From positions 63,253,441 through 63,317,440 of the forward strand of contig OY776125.1 in assembly GCA_963675135.1 (NCBI GenBank): a stretch of 64,000 nucleotides of DNA. Reading direction: 5' to 3'. Below are positions 22,141-34,269 of the stretch, piece after piece. The notes beneath the pieces are model-generated. The model saw only the letters and a list, made by a program, of their open reading frames with translations. It was not told the DNA's origin and ran no database searches. Each line of letters begins with the position of its first letter. Within the stretch, counting starts at the first letter, position 1. The stretch comes from Galeopsis tetrahit. Lineage: Eukaryota; Streptophyta; Magnoliopsida; Lamiales; Lamiaceae. The translations under genes and the position numbers were made by a program.

Positions 22141-25100
22141 TTAACAATAATATTTTTTGAGTTTGCTCACATTCCATGGACGTACCACTTCCTTTCCATC
22201 TTCTCTCATCAACTTGTATGCTCCTCCCTTCAACACTTCTTTCACAATAAATGGTCCTTCCCAGTTTGGCTCCAATTTCTTTACTGGCTTCAGTGCGTCA
22301 ACCCTTCTGAGGACCATGTCTCCTTGATCAAATTTTCGCATCCTTACTGGCTTATTGTATCCAGCTCTGATCTGACTTTTGTACGCTTCAGCCTTGAGGC
22401 GAGCTATCTCCCTTTCTTCTTCCACCAGATCCAGATTTTCTTTCATCAAGACAGAGTTTTGTTCCTCATTATAAAATGAGATTCGGTGGGACTCAAATCC
22501 GACCTCCACCGGGATCACAGCCGCCGCTCCATAGACCAGGTTGAAAGGCGTTTCTCCTGTGGCTGTTTTTGGGCTGGTCCTGTAGGACCAAAGAACAGAA
22601 TCCAGCTCATCTGGACAAATTCCTTTCTTCTTCTCCAATCTAGCTTTTATCCCTTCAACTATGGTTCTGTTAGTCACTTCTACTTGGCCATTGGCTTGAG
22701 GATGTGCTACTGATGTGAACCTTTGCTTGATCTTCATCTTATCACACCAGTCCCTGATAGCTTTTCCACTGAACTGAGTTCCATTGTCTGAAACAAGGAC
22801 TCTAGGGATCCCGAACCTGAAACAAATGTTCCTCCATAAGAACTTCTGAATGTTGCTCTCGTCAATCGTGGCTACTGCCTCAGCTTCTACCCATTTGCTG
22901 AAATAATCGACAGCCACAATCAAGAAGGACCTCCTTCCTGATGCTTCAGGGAATTTTCCTACAATGTCAATCCCCCACTTATCAAAGGGGCATGGGGAGT
23001 ACATAACTCCTAATTCTTCTCCAGGAACATGGATAAGGGGTCCATGCTTTTGACACTTGTCACACTTTCGCACCAATTCCTTTGCATCTCTAAGCATTTT
23101 TGGCCAGTAATATCCTGCTCTCAAGATTCTTCTAACCACATCCCTAAAACCAGTGTGACTTCCTCCACATCCTTCATGGATCTCTCGAATGACATAGTTT
23201 CCTTCATCTTCAGTTATGCATTTCAGGTAAGGCTGTAAAAATGATCTTTTGTACAGGTCCTCACCTATCATACAATATCTTGCAAATATTGCCCTTTTAG
23301 GAACTCCCAATTGATCAAGTCTTTGCCCTGTCTTCAGATAATGAATGATTGGGGCTCTCCAATCTTCACCTTCTACTTCCTCCTCGACTGAGAACACCTC
23401 CATGTCTATCATTCTGTTATCTACCGCTAACAGGGTGATCTGACCTCTAGCTCCTTCTTCCACTGAGCTAGCTAGTTTTGCTAAATAATCGGCCTTGGCA
23501 TTTTTTGCTCTTGGTATCTGTTCCAGAGAGAACTCCACAAATTTTGATTTAATGCTCTCCACCATTTTGGCATACTTGATCATCTTTTCGTCCTTTTTCT
23601 CGTATGATCCAGCTACTTGCTGGGCCACTAATTGGGAATCTGAAAAAATCTTTACCTTTTGAGCCCCCAGATCTGCTAACATTCTCATTCCTCTTACCAG
23701 GGCCTCATACTCTAACTCATTGTTTGAGGCTTTGAAACCAAATTTGATAGCGAACTGCAGCTCTTCTCCTGCTGGTGTAATGATCATTACCCCAGCTCCA
23801 CTTCCCATCATGGTAGAGGATCCATCCACATAGGTTGTCCATTCCTCCAACTTTATGCTCCTCGTAGTCTCTTGAATAAAATCTGTTAAAGCCTGAGCCT
23901 TAATAGAAGTTCCTTGTTCAAACTCTATGTCATACTCACTTATTTCCACCGCCCATTTTACCATTCGCCCCGACAGGTTAAGTCTCCCCATGGTCTGCCT
24001 CAGAGGTAAATTTGTTCTTACCATCACTTTGTGGGCTAGGAAATATGGCATAAGCCTCCTCGCTGTCACCATTACTGCCAATGCTGACTTCTCCATTTCT
24101 GAGTATCTCTCTTCTGGTCCCTGGAGCATTTTACTCACATAATATATCGGCCTTTGGTAACCTCCCTCTTCTCTTAGGAGAACAGAACTTAGAGAATGTT
24201 CTCCTACAGAGAAGTACAAGAACAGGGTCTCGCCTGAGACTGGTTTAGTGAGCAGAGGTAATGCTGAGAGATGTTCATTCAGCTCCTGAAAAGCCTTTCT
24301 ACATTCCTCGCTCCATTCAAATTTAGATCCTTTCCTCAAGATTTTGAAGAAAGGGAGGCTTCTTTCTGCTGATCTGGAGATGAAACGACTAAGGGTCGCT
24401 ATACGACCATTCAGCCTCTATATCTCTCTTATATTCCTTGGTTCTTGCATTTCGAGAACAACTTTTACTTTTTCCTTATTCACCTCAATTCGCCTTGGGG
24501 TAACCATATACCCTAAGAACTTTCCAGCAGACTGAACCCCAAAGGCACACTTCGCGGGATTGAGTTTCATGCCACTTGCTCTGATCACCCCAAAGGTCTC
24601 TTCCAGGTCCTTCACATGATTTCCTTCTCTTAAGCTTTTCACCAGCATATCGTCCACATACACTTCTACATTCCGCCCTATTTGTTCTCGGAAGATTGAG
24701 TCCACCATCCTCTGATAAGTAGCTCCTGCATTTTTCAGACCAAAGGGCATGTCTGTGTATCTGTATGTTCCACAACACACCACGAAACTAGTCTTTGCCA
24801 CATCTTTAGGATCCATCTTGATTTGGTGATAGCCCTGATAAGCATCCATCATTGAGAGAAATTCACATCCTGATGTGGAATCCACCAATTGGTCTATCCG
24901 GGGAAGTGGGTAATGATCCTTCGGGCAAGCTTTGTTGAGATCCCGAAAATCTATACACATTCTCCATTTTCCAGCTCCCTTAGAAACCATTACTGCATTG
25001 GAGAGCCACTCAGGGAATTGGATCTTCACAATGTGTTTTGCTACTAGCAGTTTGTCCACCTCCTCAATGATGATCTTGTCCTTCTCTGGACCAAATCTTC

Positions 25101-25690
25101 TCAGCTTCTGCTTTACCGGTTTCACTTGTGAACTCACGTTCAAGCTATGCATAGCCAGAGCTGGATCTATCCCCGTGAGGTCAGCTGAATGAAATGCAAA
25201 GATGTCAGAATTAGCCCTGAGACATTGAACTAGTTTTTGGGCTACTTCATGACTCATCTGAGTACCAATCTTGGTTGTACAACCTATCTTGTGAGGTAAC
25301 AGTTCTACTGCCATAGTTTCTTCTTCGGGCCTGATCTGCAAGTGAGGATCTTCTTCCATCATTTCTCCTTCTCTCATCCTCTTCCCCACGGGATCTTCTC
25401 CTCTTCCCTGATCTTTTTTGAACACCTTGTCAGCTTGATTCACGGTGTCCACATAACACCTCCTGGAACTGATCTGATCTCCTAGGACCTCCCCTACTTC
25501 AGCTCCCACAGGGAACTTCATCTTCATGTAGAAGGTGGACACCACTGCTTGCAACGAATTCAGTGATGGTCGCCCTAAGATCACGTTATAAGAAGAAGGT
25601 GCATCTACGATCAAGAACTCCACCATTCTTACCCTTTGCAATGGTTGTTCTCCTATCCGAAGTTGCAGAGTAACCTGCCCCCAAGGTTGG
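22141..25690 (-). pseudogene. Gypsy B pol: RT, RNase H, second RNase H, integrase
   Basis: One minus-strand frame from about 25690 to 22141, broken only by TAG at 24418-24420. RT has LNKACPKDHYPLPRID, MPFGLKNAGATYQR and catalytic YVDDML. A gypsy RNase H with SGETLFLYFSV follows. Next is a second, archaeal-type RNase H (YVDGSS, NNELEYEALVRGM, FSDSQLVAQQ), diagnostic of the Tat lineage. Integrase has the HHCC finger (HEGCGGSHTG ... CDKCQKH) and a complete D-D-E set (GIDIVGKFP, VSDNGTQF, ANGQVEVTNR). The C-terminus ends WNVSKLKKYYC. The protease active site is missing upstream. This is the best-preserved pol in the window. Confidence 0.93.
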
Positions 25691-25991
25691 ATAGCCCCTC
25701 TAGTGAATCATTGTGGGGTTGGAGTGCACCTCCACCATCAGCAGGACCGAACTGGATGCTGGGTGCTATGCTCAGATCTGACACGCTGTGCACTTCAGAT
25801 CCCCAGGTCCTAGCTTCTCTAATAAAAGCTTTTCGTGCTCTGTTTGAGTCACCATCAGTAGGTCCTCCTGCAATCATGGAGATGTTACCCCTCTTCTGTG
25901 GTGCTCCTCCTCCTCTAGGTGGCTCATGGTGCTCTTTCTCCTTTCCCTTATCTTCCCTCCGACCATAATTCTTATCTCTTTCGGCTCTCAC
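25653..25991 (-). pseudogene. Gypsy B protease region with active-site deletion
   Basis: Reads RGNISMIAGGPTDG, SEVHSVSDLS and FGPADGGGALQPHND, matching the start of the protease region of gypsy C. It then jumps directly to the segment that follows the protease in C (a GAIQPxGQVTLQLR-type run, then RVRMV). The segment holding the DTGSS catalytic motif, which gypsy C retains near 42028-42045, is absent. A frameshift near 25990 also separates this region from gag. Confidence 0.75.
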
Positions 25992-27456
25992 ATACTCTCA
26001 GCTAGTTGCCCTTCCCGTATCATCCTCTCAATCGCATCTTTGAGATGACGACACTGGTCTGTATCATGACCATACTCATTATGGTACTTGCAGTATTTGT
26101 CAGATCTGGGATTTTTAGGACCACCCTTGGCTGAATATGGAAATTTAAACCCCGGTTGGTTCTGCATCACCTCCAGCAGTTCTGAGGGTTGTTTGGTTAG
26201 AGGCGTGTGGTTCCGGAAGTGCCTGGTCTCTACCCTGGTATCCTTATCCTCATACTTTCGCTTCCTGTCTCCGCTATTCTCTCTTTTTGGGTAAAAGCTT
26301 CTTACTTCTCCTTTTCTAGTGTGCTGGATTTCTTCCAAATTGATATACTTCTCTGCTCTAGCTAGGAGCTCATCGAACGTTAGTGGAGGGCGCTTAGCCA
26401 AGGATTTAAACAGATCTCCTTCTGCCAGACCTTGATTAAGAGCGTTGATTTCCACCTCCCCTATTGCATTAGGCACTTCTAGAGCTGCCTTGTTGAATCT
26501 TCCCAGAAAGGTCCTTAAGCTCTCTCCAGTTCTTTGCTTAAGGCTCATCAAAGACAAGAACGTTCTGCGTTGTCTCCGAGCACTTACAAATTGGTGCAAG
26601 AAAAGGGAGCTCATCTCCGCAAAGGAACTCACAGAATTAGGAGGAAGTTGTGCAAACCACTGTTGAGCCGCTTTTGTCAAAGTTGTTAGGAATACACGAC
26701 ACTTGACTCCATCTGTGTATTGGTGGAGGAGAGCTCCGTTCTGTAAACGCAGGAGATGCTCTTGAGCATCAGTAGTACCATCATATTCGTAAGAGAGCGT
26801 TTTAAAATTCTTAGGAGTGGGTCCATGAGGATCTCTGAGGCAAAAGGAGATCCCACTGCCTTACTCCCACTCTTAGCATTTTTCTCATACATTTCTTTCA
26901 TTTCCTCCATTTCTTTTCTCAATGCCACGATCTCAGTATTGAGGCTCTCCTGGGCTGAGGATTGAACATATTCTTCTCCCGAACTATCTTCCTCCTCATT
27001 ACCCAAGGGCAGTGTAACTCTCTCTTTCCTTCTCTTTGTGCCTCTTTTAGTGACTGCGGCCAACATCTCTGTTGGTTCATCCAACACCGAATCCTTCTGA
27101 GTTGGGGGCGCGGGAACATCTTCTGGAAGAGGTTGCTCCCGTATGTTCACGGTCGCGGGAGTTATGGGAGTACCCCGAACTGGCATTCCCCTTTGAGCCA
27201 GGGCCCGATCCACAGCAGCAGTGATCATATCTGTTAGGCTCTCCAAAGGAAGAGTAACAGTATGACCAGAGGGAGGAGATGGATCTGGCATTCCTCCTTC
27301 TTGGCCTACAGTAGCATTTTCCACCCTAGTATCATTGGCCGCTTCAGTGATAATAGTTGGGTCAGCGATACTAGCCGGATCAGTGGCTACACCCTCAAAA
27401 TCTTTAGTCAAGTTCTTTTGCACTTGATTCTCCATCGCTAAATGAGTAAAAATCAC
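25988..27456 (-). pseudogene. Gypsy B gag
   Basis: Two minus-strand pieces (26686-27456 and 25988-26680) joined by a one-base loss near 26815-26830, located by comparison with gypsy C. The N-terminal part is acidic and Pro-rich. EEEDSSGEEYVQSSAQE leads into a coiled coil (EIVALRKEMEEMKEMYEK). The retrotransposon gag domain follows (TKAAQQWFAQLP, FLGRFNKAALEVPNA, RPPLTFDELLARAEKYI). A Cys/His motif CKYHNEYGHDTDQC ends it, a finger-like feature typical of Tat gag. It would form the virus-like particle. Confidence 0.88.
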
Positions 27457-27602
27457 AAAACCAGTTTAATATCCTCACAAATACACATGAACAGGACCTC
27501 ACGATTATGGGTTTTTAACAGCAGATTGAGAGACTGATTTTTCTTCAACTATTTTCAGAAAAAAGCTTGAATGAATGGAAAACCTCACGTCTTAGTCAAA
27601 CT

Positions 27603-27620
27603 TTCCCACAGACGGCGCCA
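27603..27620 (-). other. Primer binding site of gypsy B
   Basis: Reverse complement of TGGCGCCGTCTGTGGGAA, two bases from the 5' LTR. Identical to the sites of the LARD-like element and gypsy C. Confidence 0.88.
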
Positions 27621-27622
27621 TT

Positions 27623-28267
27623 TGATGTGACCTTATCGAATTCATCGAGGTGAATGATAAAGAACACAGTCCAAAAGAGGTAAAAAACAGTAAATACCTA
27701 AATGAGTTCTTCGAAAATCCTTGGATATTTGGTAGTAATGCACGCCTTTACTAAATGTGAGGACCTGCACACAAACCGGGCCGGAGGGGTATCCGGCGAC
27801 GGACCTCCGACGCTCAAGTCAGTTGAGCTCGATGAAGAAGATGATGAAAAGAAGACTGTTTCGTATTTGAATGAATAGTAAATGAAAAAGTGACTTAACC
27901 TTTGTAAAATGAAAGAGGGGATGCTTTTATACCTTATTATGGAGGGGTAAGGAAGTAATTTTGCCTCTAGAGTTTGTTACCAGTAATGCCACGTCACTGT
28001 ACGATCTGACACATAACTAATTATTCAGATAATGCACCTTCGTTTTGCAGGGATGCTCAGAGATATTCTGACCTACTGAGATTCGCTACTGCTTCTTATT
28101 AATAGAGATCCTTCATTCTCATTGTCCTGGACTCAGGTCCTAATTATCAGATCAGATCTTTGAAGGATCTGATCAGGTCATGATTTATGTCAGGAGTAAG
28201 GACTTTTCTGGTCCTGGTCCCGGAAGGAAGTGATCATCTTTCTGACTTTGCCCAGTAACTGATCTTT
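27623..28267 (-). repeat. 5' LTR of gypsy B, outer end missing
   Basis: Matches the 3' LTR through 'aactgatcttt' and then stops; the last 28 or so bases including GTCACATCA are gone. The next base begins LINE sequence. No target duplication can therefore be seen for gypsy B. Confidence 0.88.
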
Positions 28268-29988
28268 GCCCATGGGCAGCTACGCAGCATGATTGATGCT
28301 TCCGCCTCGTCCACAATTGGTGCACACTTTGTAAGGAACTTTGAGACTCCTCTAGTTTCCGGCCCACCGGGCGTTGATGTCTATTGTTCCATGCCGACGA
28401 TATCTCTAGTGGATACACCACCTCTTGTTGCTGCATCGAGGCAGCTTGGTTATATCTCAGCCATAAACGACGACCCCCCTCGTCTTTCCGGCAAATCTGT
28501 TACGTCATATGTTTCTGATTCTGAAATTATAACTTCTTCTATTGGATTTGTTCCTTCCTCCCTTTCTCCACAGGCCTCCGTGCACGATGTTCATGCACCT
28601 GCACAAACGAGAGTTCCAAGTGATAAACATCGAGGAAAGGCTCCTATGCATGATCATGCTTCTGCCCCGGGGCAGATTGGCGCCACCAACGCCGGACGGG
28701 GTGGTCACTCTCATCCCTCCGGCATACAGGGTACGTCCACTTATCAAAGTGAATTCCCTGCTTTCACCCCTATTTCTGGTACTGGTTCGTCTTCCATTCC
28801 CTCGCAGGTACGCACCCCCACGGGTGTCTCGTATGCCAAGGTCACAGCCAGCAAAAAACAGGGGCCGTCACGACCTAGTGCATGTTTGCCAGAATCTATG
28901 AGGCCAGTTTTAGATGGAGATGTCCTTGTAGTCAATGTTGATAAGAGCATATTTCAGAGAAGGGCTTCCCAATTTGTGAACACGGTGATTGGTAGGGTCA
29001 TCATCCAGTCAGGGGAGAAACCTTATGATCAGGCTTGCCTGCTCGAGACACTTCAGTCCTTATAGCAGATTACGGACCTCAAGGTTGTTTCTTTGGGCAA
29101 GGGTTTTTTCAATATCAGCTTTCCCATTCCAGAGGATAAGGACCGGATATTCGAGACCCGGTCTTGGCAGTTAAGGCCAGGGGTCATTCATCTTATGACA
29201 TGGTCTCCTCATTTCAACCCGAACACTTTTAGGTCTTCGCTGGCCCAGGTCTGGGTTCGTCTTTCAGATCTCCCAATTGTGTTCTGGGATCCTTTGATTT
29301 TGGAGGCATTGGCATCTGTATTATGTACTCTTGTGAAGATTGATGAGCGTACCTTAGAGGGCACGATGGGCCACTATGCCAGACTATTAGTCGAGGTGGA
29401 TATGCTTATCGTCCCCCCAGATAGCATTCCATTTCAGCTGGATGGTCACAGGTATTTCTCTCAGGTCCATTTTGAGACTCTTCCTGAATTTTGTACCTCT
29501 TGCAAGATCGTGGGCCATTCTCTCGCGGTTTGTAGGAAATCTTCCAAACGACGTGAACGGAGGGCTTCTGCACGTTGGGGACGGAGCAAGTCTAAGAGGG
29601 GCTCCAGGCCTACTGATGGGGCACATGTGGAGGACCCCAACTCAGCTCTAGTTCCTCTGGGAACACTTTTGAGGCCCTTTCAGATGAAAATCCTGATCTC
29701 GAGCAGCATCAGGGTGACGAGTCAGATTCTAGTTCTATTAGACTGAACAACTTTCAGATGGAACCACCTCCTTTGGTCTCTTCCATCTTGGAGCACGCCC
29801 GCAGTAGATATGCTAGACCCATAACATCGCTGCTTCAATGTCCTGTCAGAGGACGGAGTGCCCCGGCTCATGACGCCCTCAGGGATACTGCCAAGGAGCC
29901 TTTTATGGTAGAGGACTCCAGTTTGACGGAGCAATCGAGTGTCTCGAGGCATACCAGACGCTGGTCTGGGGAGGATTCTTGCTATTAG
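28268..29988 (+). pseudogene. LINE ORF1 (second, larger part)
   Basis: Plus-strand frame from about 28289, interrupted by TAG at 29063-29065 and then continuing in the same frame to about 29650. There a frameshift moves it to the frame ending at 29988. The middle (GVSYAKVT, then VVSLGKGFFNISFP, SWQLRPGVIHLMTW, VWVRLSDLP) is the DUF4283-type domain of plant LINE ORF1 proteins. A CX2CX4HX4C knuckle follows (FCTSCKIVGHSLAVC, about 29490-29535), then a basic stretch (KRRERRASARWGRSKSKRG). ORF1 proteins bind LINE RNA. The first 336 bp duplicate 14958-15293. Confidence 0.85.
28269..28604 (+). repeat. ORF1 segment duplicated from 14958-15293
   Basis: Second copy of the 336-bp segment. It follows directly on the truncated gypsy B LTR. 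Confidence 0.9.
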
Positions 29989-30017
29989 CCGCCGATGCAC
30001 TGCTCAAAGAGTGATCG

Positions 30018-33000
30018 ATGATAGTGTTGTCTTGGAACATTTGTGGGGTGAGGCATATTCGGTCGAGGAATGCCCTTTATGAGCTTTGCCGCACTCATAA
30101 CCCTAACTAGGTCGCCATCTACGAGCCTAAGGTTATGATTTCTAGCCTTTCCTCTCGTTATTTGCAGTCTTTGAATTTGGTTGTGTTTACTATTAACTAT
30201 AGAGTTGCTTCGATTCCCAATATTTGGATTCTTTGTAAGCCTACTCATGTTCCTACATCTAGAGTTTGTCATAGCTCAGATCAGATTGTTATGATTGAGA
30301 CTAGGGATGCCACTTGTTCTTGGTCTTTTGGTTTTACGCATGCTAGTATTTCTTATATTACTCGTCGTTTGTTGTGGTCTGGTGTCTTAGCTTCCTCTAC
30401 TACTAGTCTTTGTGTTTTGGGTGATTTTAATGTGGTGACAGGGACGCATGAGAGAAGTCCGGGTTCTGTGGCTACTCCTAGAGCTTCTCTTGATTTTAGG
30501 GAATTCATAGATGAGTCGGGTTTGATTGATTTGGATACCGCTGGTTCTCAGTTCACGTGGTCTATTCGTCGGGGTCCCAGGGGTCTTCAAGCTGCTAGGT
30601 TGGATAGAGTGTTAGCTAATCAGGATTTTCTGGATTTATGGGCAGGCGTGGAGGTTATTGCTCTTCCCAGACATAAGTCAGATCATCATCCTTTGCTCCT
30701 TACTATCAGATCAGACTGGGTTCAGGTTCGTCGTCCTTTTCGGTTCCTTAGTATGTGGTGCCAGCATGATTCCTTCAGATCAGTTGTTGAGTCTTCATGG
30801 ACCCAACCGTTGATGCACCAGAACCCTATTATCTGTGTTATGTGGAAGTTGAAAAGGCTCAAGTCTGCTTTGAAGATTTGGAACAGGACTGTGTTCAGGA
30901 ATGTTTTCACCCAGATCAAGTCTGCATTACGTCGCCTGGCTGACATTCAGCACCGTATAGAGTTGGAGGGTGATTCTGAGGCAGCCTTTGCTTATGAGAT
31001 TCAGGCGCAGGTTGATCTTGATGAGTTGTTGACGGCCAGGCAAGAATACTACACTCGGAGGAACCGTTTGCAGTGGTTGACTGACGGAGATAGAAACACC
31101 AGATTCTTTCACATTTCTCAGCAGACTAGGATAGCTAGGGGGGTATCACGTCTTTGCTCATTGAATACATCCTTACTACGGACTTGGACACCATCCGTTC
31201 CCATGTGGTTACTTACTATTCTCGGTTGTTTGCGGATGATCGGTCGTCTCCTTTCGATGCTAGTATTCTGGACAGCTTTATGGATACCGTTGTGACTGAT
31301 GCCCATAATGGTCTCCTTGTGAGTGTTCCCTCAGCGGAAGAGGTTCGAAGGGTTGTCTTTGATATGGATGCTTCGAGCGCTCCGAGTCCGGATGGCTTTG
31401 GGGGCTGCTTTTATTAGGGATGTTGGGACATTGTGGGCCAGGAGATGATCGATGCTGTTAGACACTACTTCATTTTTAGACTTTTACCTCCTGGGCTGAA
31501 CTCCTGCTTCATGACGCTTGTTCCCAAGATGGAAGGGGCCCGTAAAATGGAGGATTTTTGGCTGATTGTGACGGGTAACTTCATCTTTAAGGTCATGACC
31601 AGAGTTCTATCTTCGAGATTGGGCACTTTTGTTAGTAGTTGTCTCTCTGCATATCAGTTTGGTTTCGTCTCGGGGAAGCGGATTCACACTTGCATCGCTC
31701 TTGTATCTGACACCATTAATACCCTGGACTACCTGAGAGTTCACGGGCATATGGCCTTGAAGATTAACATGATCAAAGCGTTTGACACCATCTCTTGGCG
31801 GTTTCTGGAGGCAGTCATGGCAAGGATGGGCTTCTATACTACTTTCATATCTATGGTGAGAGGAGTCCTGAACTCGGCTAGAATTTCAGTTCTCATCAAT
31901 GGGGAGCCGAAGGGGTACTTTTCTTCCTCCCGGGGTGTGCGTCAAGGAGATCCTCTATCACCATTGCTTTTTTGTATTGCGGAGGAGGCGCTTGGGAGAT
32001 GGATTGATTGGGACATCGATAGAGGCCGACTTTGTCCTATTCGATATGTCCCTCGTTATCTCTTCTATGCGGACAACATCATGATATTTTTTAGGGCCAC
32101 TTAGTCTAATATCAGGAACCTGCATGCTGTTTTACAGGGGTATGGTCGTCTTTCAGGTCAGATCTATAGTCCTCCGAAGTCTAGGGCTTTCTTTGGGCGT
32201 GCTGTTCCCCAAAGGCTTCGTCGTCGGATGCTCAGAGTCACAGGCATCGTAGAAGGTTCCCTTCCTTTTACCTACCTAAGAGTTCCGATCTTTCGTGGTT
32301 GCCCCAGGAAGGCTCATCTACAGCCTGTGGCAGACGATGTTATTGCTAAGTTTAGTCGTTGGAAGGGTAGCTCCCTTTCCTTGGCAGGGAGACGATGTTT
32401 GATTAACTCGGTTATCACGGGATCTATGGTCCACTCTATGATAGCCTACAAGTGGACTATTTCACTACTTCGCCAGGTGGAATCTGTTGTGCGCAACTTT
32501 CTTTGGAAGGGAGACGTCAATCGTAAAAGTGGTTCTTGTTCGGTCTCATGGGAGAGGGTTTGTGCTCCCTTTGGAGAAGGAGGGATGGGGGTTCGCTCCA
32601 TTAGATTGGCGAATGCCTCCTTTCTTTGTAAGTTGAGTTGGGACATTCTTCAGCATAGATCTCCAGATACAGCTCTGCTTCACAGGAGACACTTTACCTC
32701 GGATGGCAGATTGCGCCCCCATGGGAGGATCTCATCTATTGGGTCGGGTATTCGTCCTCACGTCTCGAGGCTTTCTGATGGGTCGAGATGGTTGATTGGT
32801 AGGGGTTCGACAGTTAGCTTCTGGCATGATAACTGGTTGGGTTACACTATTTCTGATAAGATTGGCCTCCCGGATTGGTTTGCTGCTACCCTGAAGAGCA
32901 CGGTTGGGGACTTCTTCTATGACGATTGTTGGCACTTTGAGGAGTGCTTCGTTACAGACTTCAAAGATATCATCAGAGACATCCTTCAGATTAGGGTTCT

Positions 33001-34100
33001 TCATGGCCCCGACAAACGTATTTGGGAAGGTACCACCTCAGGGGAGCTAACCTCTCGAGTGGCCTATGACATGCTCAGATCTCCTCTCCCTCATCTTGGC
33101 TGGTCGTCGTGGATTTGGAGTTCCTTCATTCCGATGTGTCGTTCAACGGTTATTTGGAGGGCAATATGGGGCAAGCTCCCTACTTCTGATTGGCTGGTCT
33201 CATTTGGGATTCACGGTCCTTCGACGTGTATGCTCTTTCGTAGAGACTCTGAGTCTTTAGACCACTTATTAGCTCACTGTCCATTCACTCTAGAGGTTCT
33301 TCAGCATCTGACTCTGCTTTTTGGAGTCACGATCCACACGGGGATCAGCTTTCTTGATATCTTCCTCCAGGCTACTAGAGTTCGATTGGGTCCGCAGTCT
33401 TTGGAGTTATGGAGAGCGGCATTTGTCACTACAGTTTGGGCTATTTGGGCTCTACGGAACAGGGTGTTCTTTGATGGGGTCTCCCCCTCAGTCAGACGTT
33501 GTATGGCGTAGATTGTTACTTGTATTAGGGAAGCCAATAGCATCTCTCGGGGTTATGCTGACGGTTCAGTTCGGGATCTCTTGATTGCCAGATCTCTTGG
33601 TGTTTTGGGCAGGCACAAGCCGACTCGACAGGGTTCGTCTATTAGATGGATCCCCCCGGATCCGGATTGGTACAAGATCAACACAGACGGCAGTGCAATA
33701 TCCTCTCCAGGTAGTTTGCATGCAGGGGCGGTGTTTAGGAACTTCAGGGGGTTCTTTGTTGCGGCTATTGCCCAAGAGGTTGGTTGGCGTATTCCTTTTG
33801 AGGCGGAGTTAGCAGCGGCTCTCATTTCTATTCAGTATGCCCATGCCCAAGGGTGGCGGTTCTTATGGATCGAGTCGGACTCCAGTCTGACAGTTAGCAC
33901 TTTGATGAGCTCTACTCCTTCTATCCCTTTGGCGACTGCAGGGCCTCTGGAGTCAGGTTCATCCTCTTACCACAGACATACACATTCGGTTTTCTCACAC
34001 TTTTAGAGAGGCCAACCAGGCGGCTGACGCAGTGGCCAAGACGAAGATCAACTGCATTTGGAGGGGCTATCCTCCAGATTTCTTACTTACTTTCTTGCAT
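30018..34100 (+). pseudogene. LINE ORF2: endonuclease, RT, zf-RVT, RNase H
   Basis: Starts ATG at 30018 (MIVLSWNICG, an endonuclease start). The endonuclease shows GDFNVV, LDRVL and SDHHPLL. The RT has MIKAFDTISWRF, VRQGDPLSPLLF and YADNIMIF, where the catalytic pair usually reads A/F-D-D, so one Asp is replaced by Asn. Then come a zf-RVT-like region (SFIPMCRSTVIWRAIWGKLPTSDW) and an RNase H (INTDGSA, FEAELAAAL, ESDS). Stops lie at 30108, 31415, 32102 and 33509, with frameshifts near 31150 and 33960. The gene once encoded the copy-and-paste machinery of the LINE and is now dead. Confidence 0.9.
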
Positions 34101-34269
34101 AAATATTTGTATACCGTTTTTTACAGACATTGATTGTTAGAGGAGTTTACCTTTTTCCTTCGCCTGGATTTTGTCCCTAAGGGGGGTTTTCCCGGGCAAG
34201 GTTTTAACGGCACTCCGGCCTCTGGCTCGACTTGTGAGCTTATGGTTTTAGGTTTTCTTTTTATTTTAT
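34101..34269 (+). other. LINE 3' UTR
   Basis: Contains 'ccctaaggggggttttcccgg' in two parts, a phrase typical of plant LINE 3' ends, then T-rich DNA. No poly(A) is present before copia sequence resumes. Confidence 0.6.

Larger units (their letters stand above)
15294..28267 (-). mobile_element. Tat-lineage Ty3/gypsy retrotransposon B
   Basis: Minus-strand element: 5' LTR 27623-28267 (truncated), PBS 27603-27620, gag, protease remnant, RT, two RNase H domains, integrase (ending 22141), a 6 kb 3' region with an antisense gene and tandem arrays, polypurine tract, and 3' LTR 15294-15966. RNase H doubling, a long 3' region and an antisense extra gene are Tat-lineage traits. The LTRs differ at about 14 of 645 positions by eye (near 97.8% identity). 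A solo LTR sits inside it. It lacks the protease active site and has a stop inside RT, so it is not autonomous. Confidence 0.9.
14118..34269 (+). mobile_element. LINE (L1-type with RNase H), split by gypsy B
   Basis: Plus-strand non-LTR retrotransposon: 5' region and ORF1 start at 14118-15293, then gypsy B, then ORF1 again from 28268, ORF2 (30018-about 34100) and the 3' UTR. Protein order is zinc-knuckle ORF1, then APE-type endonuclease, RT, zf-RVT and RNase H. The left and right ends lie in copia A; the only shared flank word is 'attcc' (14113 and 34270), so the borders are good to about 15 bases. No poly(A) tail is visible, so the 3' end may be trimmed. A 336-bp part of ORF1 occurs on both sides of gypsy B. 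Confidence 0.85.
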
